48,686 nucleotides of DNA, from NCBI GenBank assembly GCA_029263615.1, contig JAJUFT010000007.1:1-48686 (forward strand). Reading direction: 5' to 3'. Positions 17,981-26,727 of this stretch are shown here, piece after piece. The translations under genes were made by a program, and so were the position numbers. The notes beneath the pieces were generated by a model. The model ran no database searches and was not told the origin of the DNA. It saw only the letters and a list, made by a program, of their open reading frames with translations. Numbering within the stretch: the stretch's first letter is position 1; the number at the start of each line of letters is the position of its first letter. The stretch comes from Alcaligenaceae bacterium (GTDB lineage: Bacteria; Pseudomonadota; Gammaproteobacteria; Burkholderiales; Burkholderiaceae_B).

Positions 17981-20329
17981 ATGAATACCGTTGCACAAGA
18001 CCTCAGCCGATGTCCCGTCACCCCTGCCGCGTCTCAGGCCGAGGGTTGCCCTCTGAGCCGCATGGCAGCCGACTTCAACCCCTTCCAGGATGCCTACATG
18101 GAGAACCCGTCAGAGTTCGTCCGGTGGGCCCGTGAAGAACAGCCGGTGTTCTACAGCCCGGAACTCGATTACTGGGTGGTGACGCGCTATCAGGCCGTGA
18201 AGGACATCTTCCGCGACCCGATCACCTTCAGCCCCTCCAACGTGCTCGAACCGGTGGCGCCGCCGCCGGCCGAGGTCAAGGCGGTACTTGATGAGTACGG
18301 CTACGCCATGAATCGCACTCTGGTGAATGAGGACGAACCCATGCACATGGCCCGGCGCCGCGTGCTGATGGAGCCCTTCACCCCGGAGCACTTGCGCGAA
18401 CACGAACCCATGGTGCGCCGCCTGGTCACGGAAAGTATTGATCGCTTCATCGATCGGGGCAGGGTGGACCTGGTCCGCGAGCTGTTCTGGGACGTACCTT
18501 TTTCGGTGGCGTTGCACTTTCTCGGCATTGACGACGCGGCCGATCGGGCCACGATGAAACGGTTTGCCATCGCTCACACGGTGAATGCGTTTGGCCGGCC
18601 CACCCCCGAAGAACGGATCGAAATCGCCCACACCGTCGGCCAGTTCTGGCAGTTCTCCGGCGAGGTGCTCGAGAAAATGCGCAAGACACCCGACGGTCCG
18701 GGCTGGATGCGCTATTCCATCCGGCAACAGAAGGCGCACCCGGATGTGGTCACCGATTCCTACTTGCACTCGATGATGATGGCCATCATTGTGGCGGCGC
18801 ACGAAACCACGGCGTTCGCGTCGACCAACGCGCTCAAGCTGTTGCTGGAGCACCCCGACGACTGGCGCGACCTCTGCGCCAACCCGGAGCTCATTTCTCC
18901 GGCGATGGAAGAGTGTCTGCGACATAGCGGCTCCATCGCGTCCTGGCGGCGGCGAACCACCCGCGAGGTGGAAATCGACGGCGTGAAAGTGCCGGCCGGA
19001 GCACGCCTGCTGCTGGTGGTCAGTTCGGCCAATCATGACCCGCGCCAGTTCGGCGACCCCGATCTCTTCGACATTCGGCGCGACAACTCGGTGGAGCATC
19101 TCACCTTCGGCTATGGGGCGCACCAGTGCCTGGGCAAGAACATCGGTCGCATGGAAATGCAGATCATGATCGGCGAACTCTCACGTCGTTTGCCGCACAT
19201 GAAGCTTGCTCCGCAGAAGTTCGAATACGTGCACAACCTGGCCTTCCGAGGGCCGCGTGCCCTGATCGTCGAGTGGGACCCGGCCGAGAACCCCGAGCGC
19301 CGCAACCCGTCGGTTCGTGAGTGGAAGCAGGAAGTCCGCCTGGGGGCGCCCCTGGCCAAGAATGCCGTTCGTCTGTTGCGTGTGGAAAGTGTGCGGGAAA
19401 TCGCGCGCGATACCCTGCTATTGCGGCTGGTCTCGCAGCATGGCTCGGCGCTGCCGCAGTGGGCGCCCGGTGCGCACATCGACATTGAGTGCGGGGACAC
19501 CGGCCTGGCGCGCCAGTATTCCCTGTGCGGCGACCCGGCCGATCGCGGCGCTTGGGAAGTCGCGGTGTTGAAAGACCCGGAAAGTCGTGGCGGCTCGGTG
19601 TGGATTCACGAACATGTCAGGCCGGGCGCGATTCTGCGCGTGCGGGGCCCGCGCAACCACTTCCACATGGATGAAAACCACGCTGGCCACTTTGTGTTCA
19701 TTGCCGGTGGCATCGGCGTGACGCCGGTCATGGCCATGGCGCATCGTGCGAGGGCGCTAGGCCGCCCCTACGAGTTCCATTACAGCTGCCACCGTCGCGA
19801 CGGGCTGGCGTTCGCCGAGGCACTGGCGGACCTGCATGCCGATTGTCTGCATCTGCACATTAGCGAAGAAGGACGTCGCAATGATTTCGCGGCGCTGTGT
19901 GCCGGACTGGTCAATCGTGATGTGCAGATCTACGCCTGCGGCCCGACCCGCATGCTGGAAGGCCTGCAAGCAGCGGTCGCCGCAGCCGGCTTGCCTGAAA
20001 CCTCGCTGCACGTGGAGCATTTCAGCAACGAACGGCCCAAGCTCGACCCCTCCAGGGAAGTTCCCTTTGAAGTGGAGCTGCGCAATACCGGGCTGACGCT
20101 GACGGTGTCCAATGAGCACAGCCTGCTGGATACCCTGCGGGCCAAGAACATAGACGTGCAGAGTGACTGCGAGGAAGGGCTCTGCGGGGTGTGTGAAGTG
20201 GCCGTACTGGAGGGTGAGGTCGACCACCGCGACAGCATTCTCAGCCCGGCCGAGCGTCGCGAGAACAAGCGCATGATGGCGTGCTGCTCGCGGGCCCGCC
20301 AAGGCGGGAAGCTAGTGCTCGACCTGTAG
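17981..20329 (+). CDS. Self-sufficient cytochrome P450 (P450 fused to FMN reductase and 2Fe-2S ferredoxin; CYP116B-like)
   Basis: The 782-residue protein carries its own electron chain, so NADPH or NADH can drive hydroxylation without separate partners. Residues about 30-440 are the P450. They show ExxR in EECLR, the heme loop FGYGAHQCLG with Cys383 as iron ligand, and an I-helix AAHETT at 272-277, in which Ala stands where many P450s have Gly. Residues about 455-690 are a phthalate-dioxygenase-reductase-type module with the flavin motif RQYS at 511-514 and the nucleotide motif GGIGVTP at 576-582. The C-terminus is a 2Fe-2S domain with Cys730, Cys735, Cys738 and Cys768. This order matches the P450RhF/CYP116B class. 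IclR control and a neighbouring Bug receptor suggest breakdown of an imported organic compound; the substrate is unknown. Confidence 0.94.
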   Translation: MNTVAQDLSRCPVTPAASQAEGCPLSRMAADFNPFQDAYMENPSEFVRWAREEQPVFYSPELDYWVVTRYQAVKDIFRDPITFSPSNVLEPVAPPPAEVKAVLDEYGYAMNRTLVNEDEPMHMARRRVLMEPFTPEHLREHEPMVRRLVTESIDRFIDRGRVDLVRELFWDVPFSVALHFLGIDDAADRATMKRFAIAHTVNAFGRPTPEERIEIAHTVGQFWQFSGEVLEKMRKTPDGPGWMRYSIRQQKAHPDVVTDSYLHSMMMAIIVAAHETTAFASTNALKLLLEHPDDWRDLCANPELISPAMEECLRHSGSIASWRRRTTREVEIDGVKVPAGARLLLVVSSANHDPRQFGDPDLFDIRRDNSVEHLTFGYGAHQCLGKNIGRMEMQIMIGELSRRLPHMKLAPQKFEYVHNLAFRGPRALIVEWDPAENPERRNPSVREWKQEVRLGAPLAKNAVRLLRVESVREIARDTLLLRLVSQHGSALPQWAPGAHIDIECGDTGLARQYSLCGDPADRGAWEVAVLKDPESRGGSVWIHEHVRPGAILRVRGPRNHFHMDENHAGHFVFIAGGIGVTPVMAMAHRARALGRPYEFHYSCHRRDGLAFAEALADLHADCLHLHISEEGRRNDFAALCAGLVNRDVQIYACGPTRMLEGLQAAVAAAGLPETSLHVEHFSNERPKLDPSREVPFEVELRNTGLTLTVSNEHSLLDTLRAKNIDVQSDCEEGLCGVCEVAVLEGEVDHRDSILSPAERRENKRMMACCSRARQGGKLVLDL

Positions 20330-20359
20330 CACGGCGTCAGCGCTCGCAGCCGGGTGACG

Positions 20360-21109
20360 TCAGCCTGCCGGCACCGGCATGTCCAGCTCGCCCATCATCC
20401 AGGCGAGTAGGCCCTCCACCCAGCGGTCTGCCGGCAGGCCATGGGCCAGCCGGATCTCGGCGGCGCGTTGTCTGAGCCATTCGAAATCCACGGCAGGGGA
20501 ACGCTTGAAGGCGATGGCGACGATATTGTTGTCATGCACCAGGGGCAACCAGGCCACCGACTCGAAGCACGCCTCCAGGCGCCGAATGTGCCGCGCGTGC
20601 TCGGGCCAGTCACAGTAGAGATTCACCGTCATCATGCCATCGGGCGTCAGGCAGCGGGCACAGGCCTTGTAAAAGGCCTCGGAGCTCAGTACCGGTTCGT
20701 GGGCTTGCGCATCGTACAGGTCGACCTGCAACACATCGATGGTGCGGCGCCGTGAGAAGTCGCCGACAAAATCCAGGGCGTCCATGTTCAACACGTTGAG
20801 ACGCTCGTCGTCAGGCGGCAGCGCAAATTCGCGACGACAGACGTCGATGACCTCCGGATCAAGCTCCACCGCGGTGACGTGCGTCTTCGGGAAGTGGGCG
20901 TGGCAGAACTTGGTGAGGGCCGCTGCACCGAGCCCCAGCTGAACAATATGGCCCTCCGGCTCGCGAAACAGCAGCCACATCATCATCTGCTGCACGTACT
21001 CGAGCAGAATTTCATTGGGCCGCTCGACGTGCATGGCGCCTTGTACGGCCGGCGTTCCAAAATGCAGGCTACGGATGTCGCCGTGCTTGAGTATCGTTAT
21101 GTGGCTCAT
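20360..21109 (-). CDS. Spermidine-synthase-like protein (methyltransferase fold)
   Basis: The 249-residue protein resembles the catalytic part of polyamine aminopropyltransferases. It has IVQLGLGAAALTKFCHAHFP as the nucleotide-binding glycine-rich loop, VTAVELDPEVIDVCRREF, and DVLQVDLYDAQAHEPVLSSEAFYKAC in the SpeE order. The N-terminal beta domain of true SpeE is short, and the usual gate motifs are not clear, so polyamine synthesis is not assured. Such spermine/spermidine-synthase-like proteins are common single genes in Burkholderiales. It is divergent from the double-glycine peptide gene and convergent with the P450 gene. Confidence 0.85.
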   Translation of the reverse strand: MSHITILKHGDIRSLHFGTPAVQGAMHVERPNEILLEYVQQMMMWLLFREPEGHIVQLGLGAAALTKFCHAHFPKTHVTAVELDPEVIDVCRREFALPPDDERLNVLNMDALDFVGDFSRRRTIDVLQVDLYDAQAHEPVLSSEAFYKACARCLTPDGMMTVNLYCDWPEHARHIRRLEACFESVAWLPLVHDNNIVAIAFKRSPAVDFEWLRQRAAEIRLAHGLPADRWVEGLLAWMMGELDMPVPAG

Positions 21110-21196
21110 GAAGTCACGATTCCGTTGGCGTGTGTCCTGTGTGCCGACCCGGGCAAGGCGCGGGCAGTGCGCGCATGACCGCAGCGGGCGAATAAG

Positions 21197-21224
21197 GTGC
21201 CATGGTTCGAATGACCCATGGCGC
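21197..21224. promoter_or_regulatory. Inverted repeat between divergent speE-like and peptide genes
   Basis: GTGCCATGG (21197-21205) and CCATGGCGC (21216-21224) form an inverted repeat with eight of nine bases pairing, around a ten-base centre. It lies in the 200-base divergent region and could be an operator. No known regulator is matched. Confidence 0.35.
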
Positions 21225-21309
21225 AGGCGCCGCCAGATTTTTTACACTTTTGCCTGACGCTGAACATTGTGCGGTTGAATTGCCCCTCAAGAGTAGAAGG
21301 AGGAACACC

Positions 21310-21579
21310 ATGCGTCTCGATCCTCAGCTCACTGAAAAGCTTCAGCAACGAAACGAACAGCAGCCTTCTCTGGTCGTGGAACGGAAGCGGCAACCCCGGG
21401 CCTCCGCGCCACAGGAATTGAGCGACGAACACCTGGAAGGGGTCATCGGCGGCACGGGAGTCACCATGGTCGGGCCGGCAGGCCTGGGTGTCACCTCGCT
21501 CCTTGGCACATGCACGGTGCTCAAGTGGTCGCTGCAACCCACCTACGTCGATATCAACCACTTCACGATCCCGAAATAA
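21310..21579 (+). CDS. Small peptide with double-glycine leader (bacteriocin/RiPP-precursor-like)
   Basis: This 89-residue product begins with a polar, charged segment (MRLDPQLTEKLQQRNEQQ) and leads into ELSDEHLEGVIGG at residues about 37-49. That stretch fits the double-glycine leader pattern LSxxxLxxIxGG of peptides cut and exported by C39-peptidase ABC transporters. The remaining 40 or so residues (from TGVTMVGPAG) are hydrophobic and Gly/Thr-rich with one Cys. AGAAGGAGGA directly upstream gives a very strong ribosome-binding site for ATG 21310. No exporter, immunity or modification gene is in the window. It may be a bacteriocin-like or signalling peptide; the identification rests on the leader pattern alone. 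Confidence 0.6.
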   Translation: MRLDPQLTEKLQQRNEQQPSLVVERKRQPRASAPQELSDEHLEGVIGGTGVTMVGPAGLGVTSLLGTCTVLKWSLQPTYVDINHFTIPK

Positions 21580-21676
21580 GGCAGCGCCTGCATCGGCTTC
21601 GCCGGGGCGACCCCGACGAACCCGGGTGGATTCGGGCTGCTGGCGAAGAAACGGCCATGGTGAAGCCAGAAGCGGA

Positions 21677-21710
21677 CAAGGGCTTGCAGCGCATTCACTG
21701 CAAGCCCTTG
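21677..21710. terminator. Strong hairpin between the peptide gene and tRNA-Pro
   Basis: A perfect 13-base stem pairs CAAGGGCTTGCAG (21677-21689) with CTGCAAGCCCTTG (21698-21710) around eight bases. It lies just 3' of tRNA-Pro on the - strand and downstream of the peptide gene on the + strand. It has no long T-run on either side, but its position suits transcript ending or 3' trimming of the tRNA. Confidence 0.6.
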
Positions 21711-21717
21711 AAAATTG

Positions 21718-21794
<77 letters not shown>

Positions 21795-21840
21795 ACAAGC
21801 GCGTAACTATAACACAAGGCCAAACCGCCGCGTGGTGGCC

Positions 21841-23415
21841 TCAAGCGGCATCGGGCGCCAGGGCCTCTTCGTCGAGCGTGACGCGTTCCACGAACACCTT
21901 GGCGATGCGTCGCCCTTCTAGCTGAAGAATACGGAACCGCAATTCGTAGCCGCTGTACCTGAGCGTGAAGGTTTCCCCGACTTCCGGCAGCTTGCCCAGC
22001 TGCTGAAGCAGAAAGCCCGCCACGGTGCTGAAGTCTTCGGTTTCCTGGGACAGGCCTTCCACGTCAAGCGTTTGCTCGAAGTGATGCAGATCGGTGCCGC
22101 CTTCCACGACCCACTGATTCTCGCTCTTGACGATGATGTCCGGGGTTTCGTCTTCATCGGGGAAGTCGCCCGCGATCGCTTCGAAGACGTCCATGGGCGT
22201 CACCAGCCCTTCCACCGTGCCGAACTCATTGATGACGATCACCAGCTGGCCGCGTGCCGACTTGAGCGTATCGATGAGATCCAGCATGCGCACCGTTTCG
22301 TGCACGATGATGGGAGGACGCAGACGCTGCTGGTTGACTTTGCCGTCAACGATGAGATCAGTGATGAGATCCTTGGCGCGGCCGATCCCGACGATTTCAT
22401 CCAGAGAGCCCTTGCACACCGGGTAGAAACCGTGAGGAGTCCGGTTGATCTCGGCGCGCAAGGTCTCGGCGTCGCTCTCGAGATTGAGCCAGGTGATGTC
22501 CGTCCGCGGGGTCATCACCGAATGCACATGCCGCTCGGCTAGGCGCAGCACGCCGCTGACCATATGCCGTTCTTCGTCAGCAAAGGGCAGGGGTTCCTCC
22601 GAGCTGCGCCGATTGTCGGCACTGTCGATGTCGGCGGCCGTGCGCTTGCCCAGCATGCGCATGACGGCTTCGGCGGTCCGTTCGCGCATGGGGCGGTCGG
22701 TGCGCAGCAGCAGGTTGCGGCGGGCCAGCTGGTTCAGGGCCTCGATGATGACGGAGAAGCCGATGGCGGCGTACAGATAGCCCTTGGGCACCTTGAAGCC
22801 GAACCCTTCGGCGACCAGGGAGAAGCCGATCATCAGCAGGAAGCCCAAACACAGAATGACGACCGTGGGGTGCGCGTTCACGAAACGGGTGAGCGGCCTG
22901 GACGCCACCAGCATGACGCCGATCGCAATGACCACGGCCGCCATCATGACTTCCAGGTGCTCGACCATGCCCACGGCAGTGATTACCGCGTCCAGCGAGA
23001 ACACGGCATCCAGCACCACGATCTGGGTCACGATGATGCCGAAGCTGGCGTAGGCCGGCGACTGCAGGACCGCGTGATTCTTTCCTTCGACGCGCTCATG
23101 CATTTCCATGGTGCCTTTGAACACCAGGAAGAAACCACCCAGGATCAGGATCAGATCGCGCCCGGAGAACGGAGAGCCGCCCACATGGAACAGCGGCTCC
23201 GTGAGGTGGAACATCCACGAGATGGCGGACAACAGGCCCAGACGCATGAGCAGGGCGAGCGAGAGCCCCATGACGCGGGCCTTGTCGCGTTGATGAGGGG
23301 GGAGTTTGTCCGCCAGAATGGCGATGAAGATGAGGTTGTCGATCCCGAGCACGATCTCGAGGACGACCAGGGTGAATAGGCCGACCCATATGGACGGGTC
23401 AAGCAATATCTCCAT
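21841..23415 (-). CDS. TerC-family membrane protein with CBS and CorC/HlyC domains
   Basis: The 524-residue protein joins three parts. Residues about 1-240 are a TerC-type membrane domain with the [16 protein letters not shown] motif, whose acidic residue sits within the membrane, and a second copy-like [15 protein letters not shown]. Residues about 290-420 are two CBS modules, and residues about 435-520 are a CorC_HlyC transporter-associated domain. The same order is seen in E. coli YegH/YoaE. TerC proteins have been linked to manganese or calcium export during protein secretion, while tellurite resistance by TerC alone is not implied. It is divergent from the second LIV binding-protein gene. 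Confidence 0.9.
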   Translation of the reverse strand: MEILLDPSIWVGLFTLVVLEIVLGIDNLIFIAILADKLPPHQRDKARVMGLSLALLMRLGLLSAISWMFHLTEPLFHVGGSPFSGRDLILILGGFFLVFKGTMEMHERVEGKNHAVLQSPAYASFGIIVTQIVVLDAVFSLDAVITAVGMVEHLEVMMAAVVIAIGVMLVASRPLTRFVNAHPTVVILCLGFLLMIGFSLVAEGFGFKVPKGYLYAAIGFSVIIEALNQLARRNLLLRTDRPMRERTAEAVMRMLGKRTAADIDSADNRRSSEEPLPFADEERHMVSGVLRLAERHVHSVMTPRTDITWLNLESDAETLRAEINRTPHGFYPVCKGSLDEIVGIGRAKDLITDLIVDGKVNQQRLRPPIIVHETVRMLDLIDTLKSARGQLVIVINEFGTVEGLVTPMDVFEAIAGDFPDEDETPDIIVKSENQWVVEGGTDLHHFEQTLDVEGLSQETEDFSTVAGFLLQQLGKLPEVGETFTLRYSGYELRFRILQLEGRRIAKVFVERVTLDEEALAPDAA

Positions 23416-23481
23416 TACGGTGTAATCCGGAAACTGAAAGATTCATTATAAAGACGCCGGTGGAAAACGCGATTCCGGTGC

Positions 23482-23514
23482 TTGACGGGTATTTATGCTC
23501 AGGTTTAGCATAAT
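23482..23514 (+). promoter_or_regulatory. Candidate promoter with inverted repeat ahead of the second LIV operon
   Basis: TTATGCT (23493-23499) and AGCATAA (23507-23513) form a perfect seven-base inverted repeat with a seven-base centre. TTGACG at 23482-23487 and a -10-like TAGCAT (23506-23511), 18 bases on, overlap it. The overlap of repeat and promoter suggests an operator for the downstream transporter, or for the divergent TerC gene. Confidence 0.45.
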
Positions 23515-23592
23515 GGCAATCGGAAGCGGCGAGTGCGCATGCGCGCCGGCCGTGTCCCGGATCACTCCAACCGCCATCATTCTGGAGCGGGC

Positions 23593-24810
23593 ATGACGAC
23601 TCCTCTTGCACGGCGCATCGCGCACACACTCATTCTGACTCTGGCCATGTGTGGCGCAAGTGCGGCGCATGCGCAGCAGGCCATCCGTATCGGCGAACTG
23701 AACAGCTACAAGACGCAACCGGCCTTCCTGGGACCCTACCGTATGGGCATGGAGCTGGCGGTGGAGCAGGTGAATGCCGCTGGCGGCATCAATGGCCGGC
23801 CGCTGGCGCTGATCATCCGCGACGACAACTCCAACCCGGGCGACGCCGTCCGGACGGCCGAGGAACTCGTCACACGGGAAAAGGTCGATCTGCTGACGGG
23901 CACCTTTCTTTCCAATATCGGGCTGGCCGTGGCGGATTTCGCCCGCCATCGCAAGGTTTTCTTTCTGGCCAGCGAGCCGCTGACCGACAAGATCGTGTGG
24001 GAACAGGGCAACCGTTACACGTTCCGGCTGCGTACCTCCACCTACATGCAGGTGGCCATGCTGATTCCGGAAGCGGTGAAGCTGAATCGCAAGCGCTGGG
24101 CGATCGTCTACCCGAATTATGAGTACGGGCAGTCCGCCGTGGCGACCTTCAAGACGCTGCTCAAGGAGGCCCAGCCCGATGTGGAATTCGTGGCCGAGCA
24201 GGCCACGCCCCTGGGCCGGATCGACGCAGGCAATGTGGTGCAGGCATTGGCGGATGCCAAGCCGGATGCGCTCTTCAATGTGCTGTTTGCCTCCGACCTG
24301 GCCAAGTTCGTGCGCGCTGCCAAGCAGCGCCATTTCCTGGATGGCTTGCCGGCCGTGAGCCTGCTTTCCGGTGAACCGGAGTATCTTGACCCCCTTGGGC
24401 GGGAAACGCCTGAGGGCTGGGTGGTGACCGGCTACCCGTGGTATGCCATCGACACGCCGGAGCACAAGGCATTTCTCGACGCCTATCAGGCGCGTTACAA
24501 CGACTACCCCCGTCTGGGTACCGTCATCGGCTACAGCACCATCGTGTCATTGGCCGAAGGTCTGCGCAAGGCCGGTTCCACCGACCCCGAGGCCCTGATC
24601 GAGGCGTTTCGAGGGCTGGAGGTGGTGACACCGTTCGGGCCCATCACCTATCGGCCCCAGGATCATCAATCCACCATGGGCGCCTACCTGGGGCGACTGG
24701 CCGTGCAGGACGGAAAAGGCGTGATGACCGACATCCGCTATGTGGATGGCGCCACTGTGCAGCCCGACGATGCCCAAGTGCAGGCGTGGCGTCCGGCGGA
24801 CGCGCGCTGA
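23593..24810 (+). CDS. LIV-type ABC transporter substrate-binding protein (second cluster)
   Basis: The 405-residue protein belongs to the Peripla_BP_6 family of amino-acid-type receptors. A Sec signal with the core HTLILTLAMCGASAAHAQ ends near residue 26. The mature part starts with IRIGELNSYKTQPAFLGPYRMGMELAVEQVN, in the usual place of the family's first strand and helix. The frame is open from 23533, but ATG 23593 gives the signal peptide. It is followed by a LivH-LivM fusion, LivG and LivF in one tight operon. The convergent neighbour is an indolepyruvate-type oxidoreductase, which suggests an aromatic amino acid or keto acid as ligand (inference). Confidence 0.9.
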   Translation: MTTPLARRIAHTLILTLAMCGASAAHAQQAIRIGELNSYKTQPAFLGPYRMGMELAVEQVNAAGGINGRPLALIIRDDNSNPGDAVRTAEELVTREKVDLLTGTFLSNIGLAVADFARHRKVFFLASEPLTDKIVWEQGNRYTFRLRTSTYMQVAMLIPEAVKLNRKRWAIVYPNYEYGQSAVATFKTLLKEAQPDVEFVAEQATPLGRIDAGNVVQALADAKPDALFNVLFASDLAKFVRAAKQRHFLDGLPAVSLLSGEPEYLDPLGRETPEGWVVTGYPWYAIDTPEHKAFLDAYQARYNDYPRLGTVIGYSTIVSLAEGLRKAGSTDPEALIEAFRGLEVVTPFGPITYRPQDHQSTMGAYLGRLAVQDGKGVMTDIRYVDGATVQPDDAQVQAWRPADAR

Positions 24811-24843
24811 TGTTCTGTCGAGAGTGAGGCGTAAGGGGGAGGC

Positions 24844-26727
24844 GTGACGCTGTCATCCTTGCTGATCCAGGCGCTCAACGGCCTTGCCGAGGCATCTTCT
24901 CTGTTTCTGGTGGCGGTCGGCCTTTCGCTGATTTTCGGCGTCAGCCGCATCGTCAACTTTGCCCACGGCTCGCTTTACATGCTGGGCCTGTACGTGGCGT
25001 GGACACTGGTCCAGGCCTGGGGCGACACGGTGCCGGGGTTCTGGGGGGCCGTGCTGGCGGCCGCGGTGTCCATCGGGCTGCTGGGCGCACTCATGGAAAT
25101 TGCGGTGCTCAAACGCATCTATCGTGCGCCCGCGATGTTTCAGCTGCTGGCCACGTTTGCACTGGTACTGGTGTTCGACGACCTGGCGCTCTGGCTCTGG
25201 GGGCCGGAAGACCTGCTGGGGCCGCTGGCCCCCGGCCTGGACGGTTCGGTTCCGGTGCTGGGGCGCTATGTTCCCACCTACGATCTGGCCTTGATCCTCA
25301 TCGGTCCGGTGGTCTGGTTCCTGCTGTGGATCTTGCTGAACCGCAGTCACTGGGGCAGGCAGATCCGCGCCGCCACACAGGATCGCGAAATGTTGGGCGC
25401 GCTCGGTGTCAACCCGGTCTGGTTGTTCACCAGCGTGTTCGCCCTGGGCGCCTTCCTGGCTGGCCTGGCCGGGGCCTTGCAGCTGCCGCGCCAGCCGGCC
25501 AATCTCGGCCTCGATCTCGCGGTGATCGGCGATGCTTTTGTCGTCGTGGTGGTGGGGGGCATGGGCTCGATTTCCGGGGCGGCGCTGGCCGCCATTCTCA
25601 TTGCCCAGCTCAAGGCCCTGTGCATTGCCTTGGGCACCGTTGAAATTCTCGGTGTTTCAGTCGCCTTCCCCAAACTCACGCTCGTGGTCGAGTTCCTGTT
25701 CATGGCGGTCGTCCTGGTCTTCCGGCCGTGGGGCCTGCTGGGCAAACCGCTCAGTCTGCCGCGGGTGGCCGCCGGCACCGAGGTGCCGCTTCTCAGGGCA
25801 GGGCGCGGTGTGCGGTGGCTGGGCTGGGCCGTCTGTGCCGCGGTGTTGCTGCTGCCCCTGATGGGCAGTGCGCTGCCCTATGCCAGCGTGCTCGTGCAGG
25901 ACATGCTGATTGCCGTGATCTTCGCCGTCAGCTTGCATTTCATGATGGGGCTTGGCGGCATGGTCTCGTTCGGGCATGCGGCCTACTTCGGCCTCGGCGC
26001 TTACGGGGTGGCGCTGGCATTCAAGAATCTGGGCTGGAGCATGGCCGCGTCCCTGCTGGTCGCGCCGGTGCTGGCGGGCCTGGCAGCGCTGATCTTCGGC
26101 TGGTTCTGTGTACGGCTCGCCGGCGTGTATCTGGCCATGCTCACGCTGGCATTTGCGCAGATTGTCTGGTCGGTGGTGTACCAGTGGGATGCGGTCACGG
26201 GCGGTTCCAATGGCCTGATCGGCGTGTGGCCCGAAGCGTGGCTGAGCGGTGAGGCTTGGTTCGTCTTCGTGGCGGCGGTGGCCATTGTGGTGGTCATGTG
26301 CGTGCGACACATGGCGTTTTCCCATTTCGGTCTGGCCCTGCGTGCCGTCCGGGACTCGGCCCTGCGCGCCGATGCGCTGGGCATGAACGTGCGACGCGTC
26401 CAATTGACGGGTTTCGTGATCGCCGGTGTGCTCGCGGGCGTGGCCGGCGGGCTGTTCGTGTTTTCCAAAGGCGGAGTTTCTCCGGAAACCCTGATGGTGG
26501 GAACCTCCGTCGATGCGCTGGTGATGGTCCTGCTGGGCGGCATCCAGCAGCTGGCCGGGCCCGTAATCGGCGGTGTTGCCTTCACCCTGATGCGTGACGT
26601 GCTGGTGGGGATGACGGAATACTGGGGCGCCCTGTTCGGTGCGGTCATTCTGTTCATTGTCCTGGTCTTTCCGCAGGGGCTGGCCGGGCAGGCGGCCCGT
26701 TGGAACGCGATGCGGAGGCGATCATGA
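24844..26727 (+). CDS. LivH-LivM fusion permease
   Basis: A single 627-codon frame encodes both permease subunits of a LIV-type importer. Residues about 1-300 are LivH-like (SLIFGVSRIVNFAHGSLYML, then VVVVVGGMGSISGAALAAIL). After a short linker, residues about 325-627 are LivM-like (GMVSFGHAAYFGLGAYGV, then MVLLGGIQQLAGPVIGGVAF). GTG at 24844 is preceded by AAGGGGGA. The start of livG overlaps its stop by four bases. Fusion of the two halves fixes their stoichiometry and differs from the first LIV cluster, where LivM is instead joined to LivG. Confidence 0.93.
   Translation: MTLSSLLIQALNGLAEASSLFLVAVGLSLIFGVSRIVNFAHGSLYMLGLYVAWTLVQAWGDTVPGFWGAVLAAAVSIGLLGALMEIAVLKRIYRAPAMFQLLATFALVLVFDDLALWLWGPEDLLGPLAPGLDGSVPVLGRYVPTYDLALILIGPVVWFLLWILLNRSHWGRQIRAATQDREMLGALGVNPVWLFTSVFALGAFLAGLAGALQLPRQPANLGLDLAVIGDAFVVVVVGGMGSISGAALAAILIAQLKALCIALGTVEILGVSVAFPKLTLVVEFLFMAVVLVFRPWGLLGKPLSLPRVAAGTEVPLLRAGRGVRWLGWAVCAAVLLLPLMGSALPYASVLVQDMLIAVIFAVSLHFMMGLGGMVSFGHAAYFGLGAYGVALAFKNLGWSMAASLLVAPVLAGLAALIFGWFCVRLAGVYLAMLTLAFAQIVWSVVYQWDAVTGGSNGLIGVWPEAWLSGEAWFVFVAAVAIVVVMCVRHMAFSHFGLALRAVRDSALRADALGMNVRRVQLTGFVIAGVLAGVAGGLFVFSKGGVSPETLMVGTSVDALVMVLLGGIQQLAGPVIGGVAFTLMRDVLVGMTEYWGALFGAVILFIVLVFPQGLAGQAARWNAMRRRS

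Noticed and set aside
22564-23379. A 271-codon open frame on the + strand opposite the TerC gene
   Set aside because: It is a composition-driven shadow (Asp, His, Gln, Gly rich) of the membrane-protein gene.
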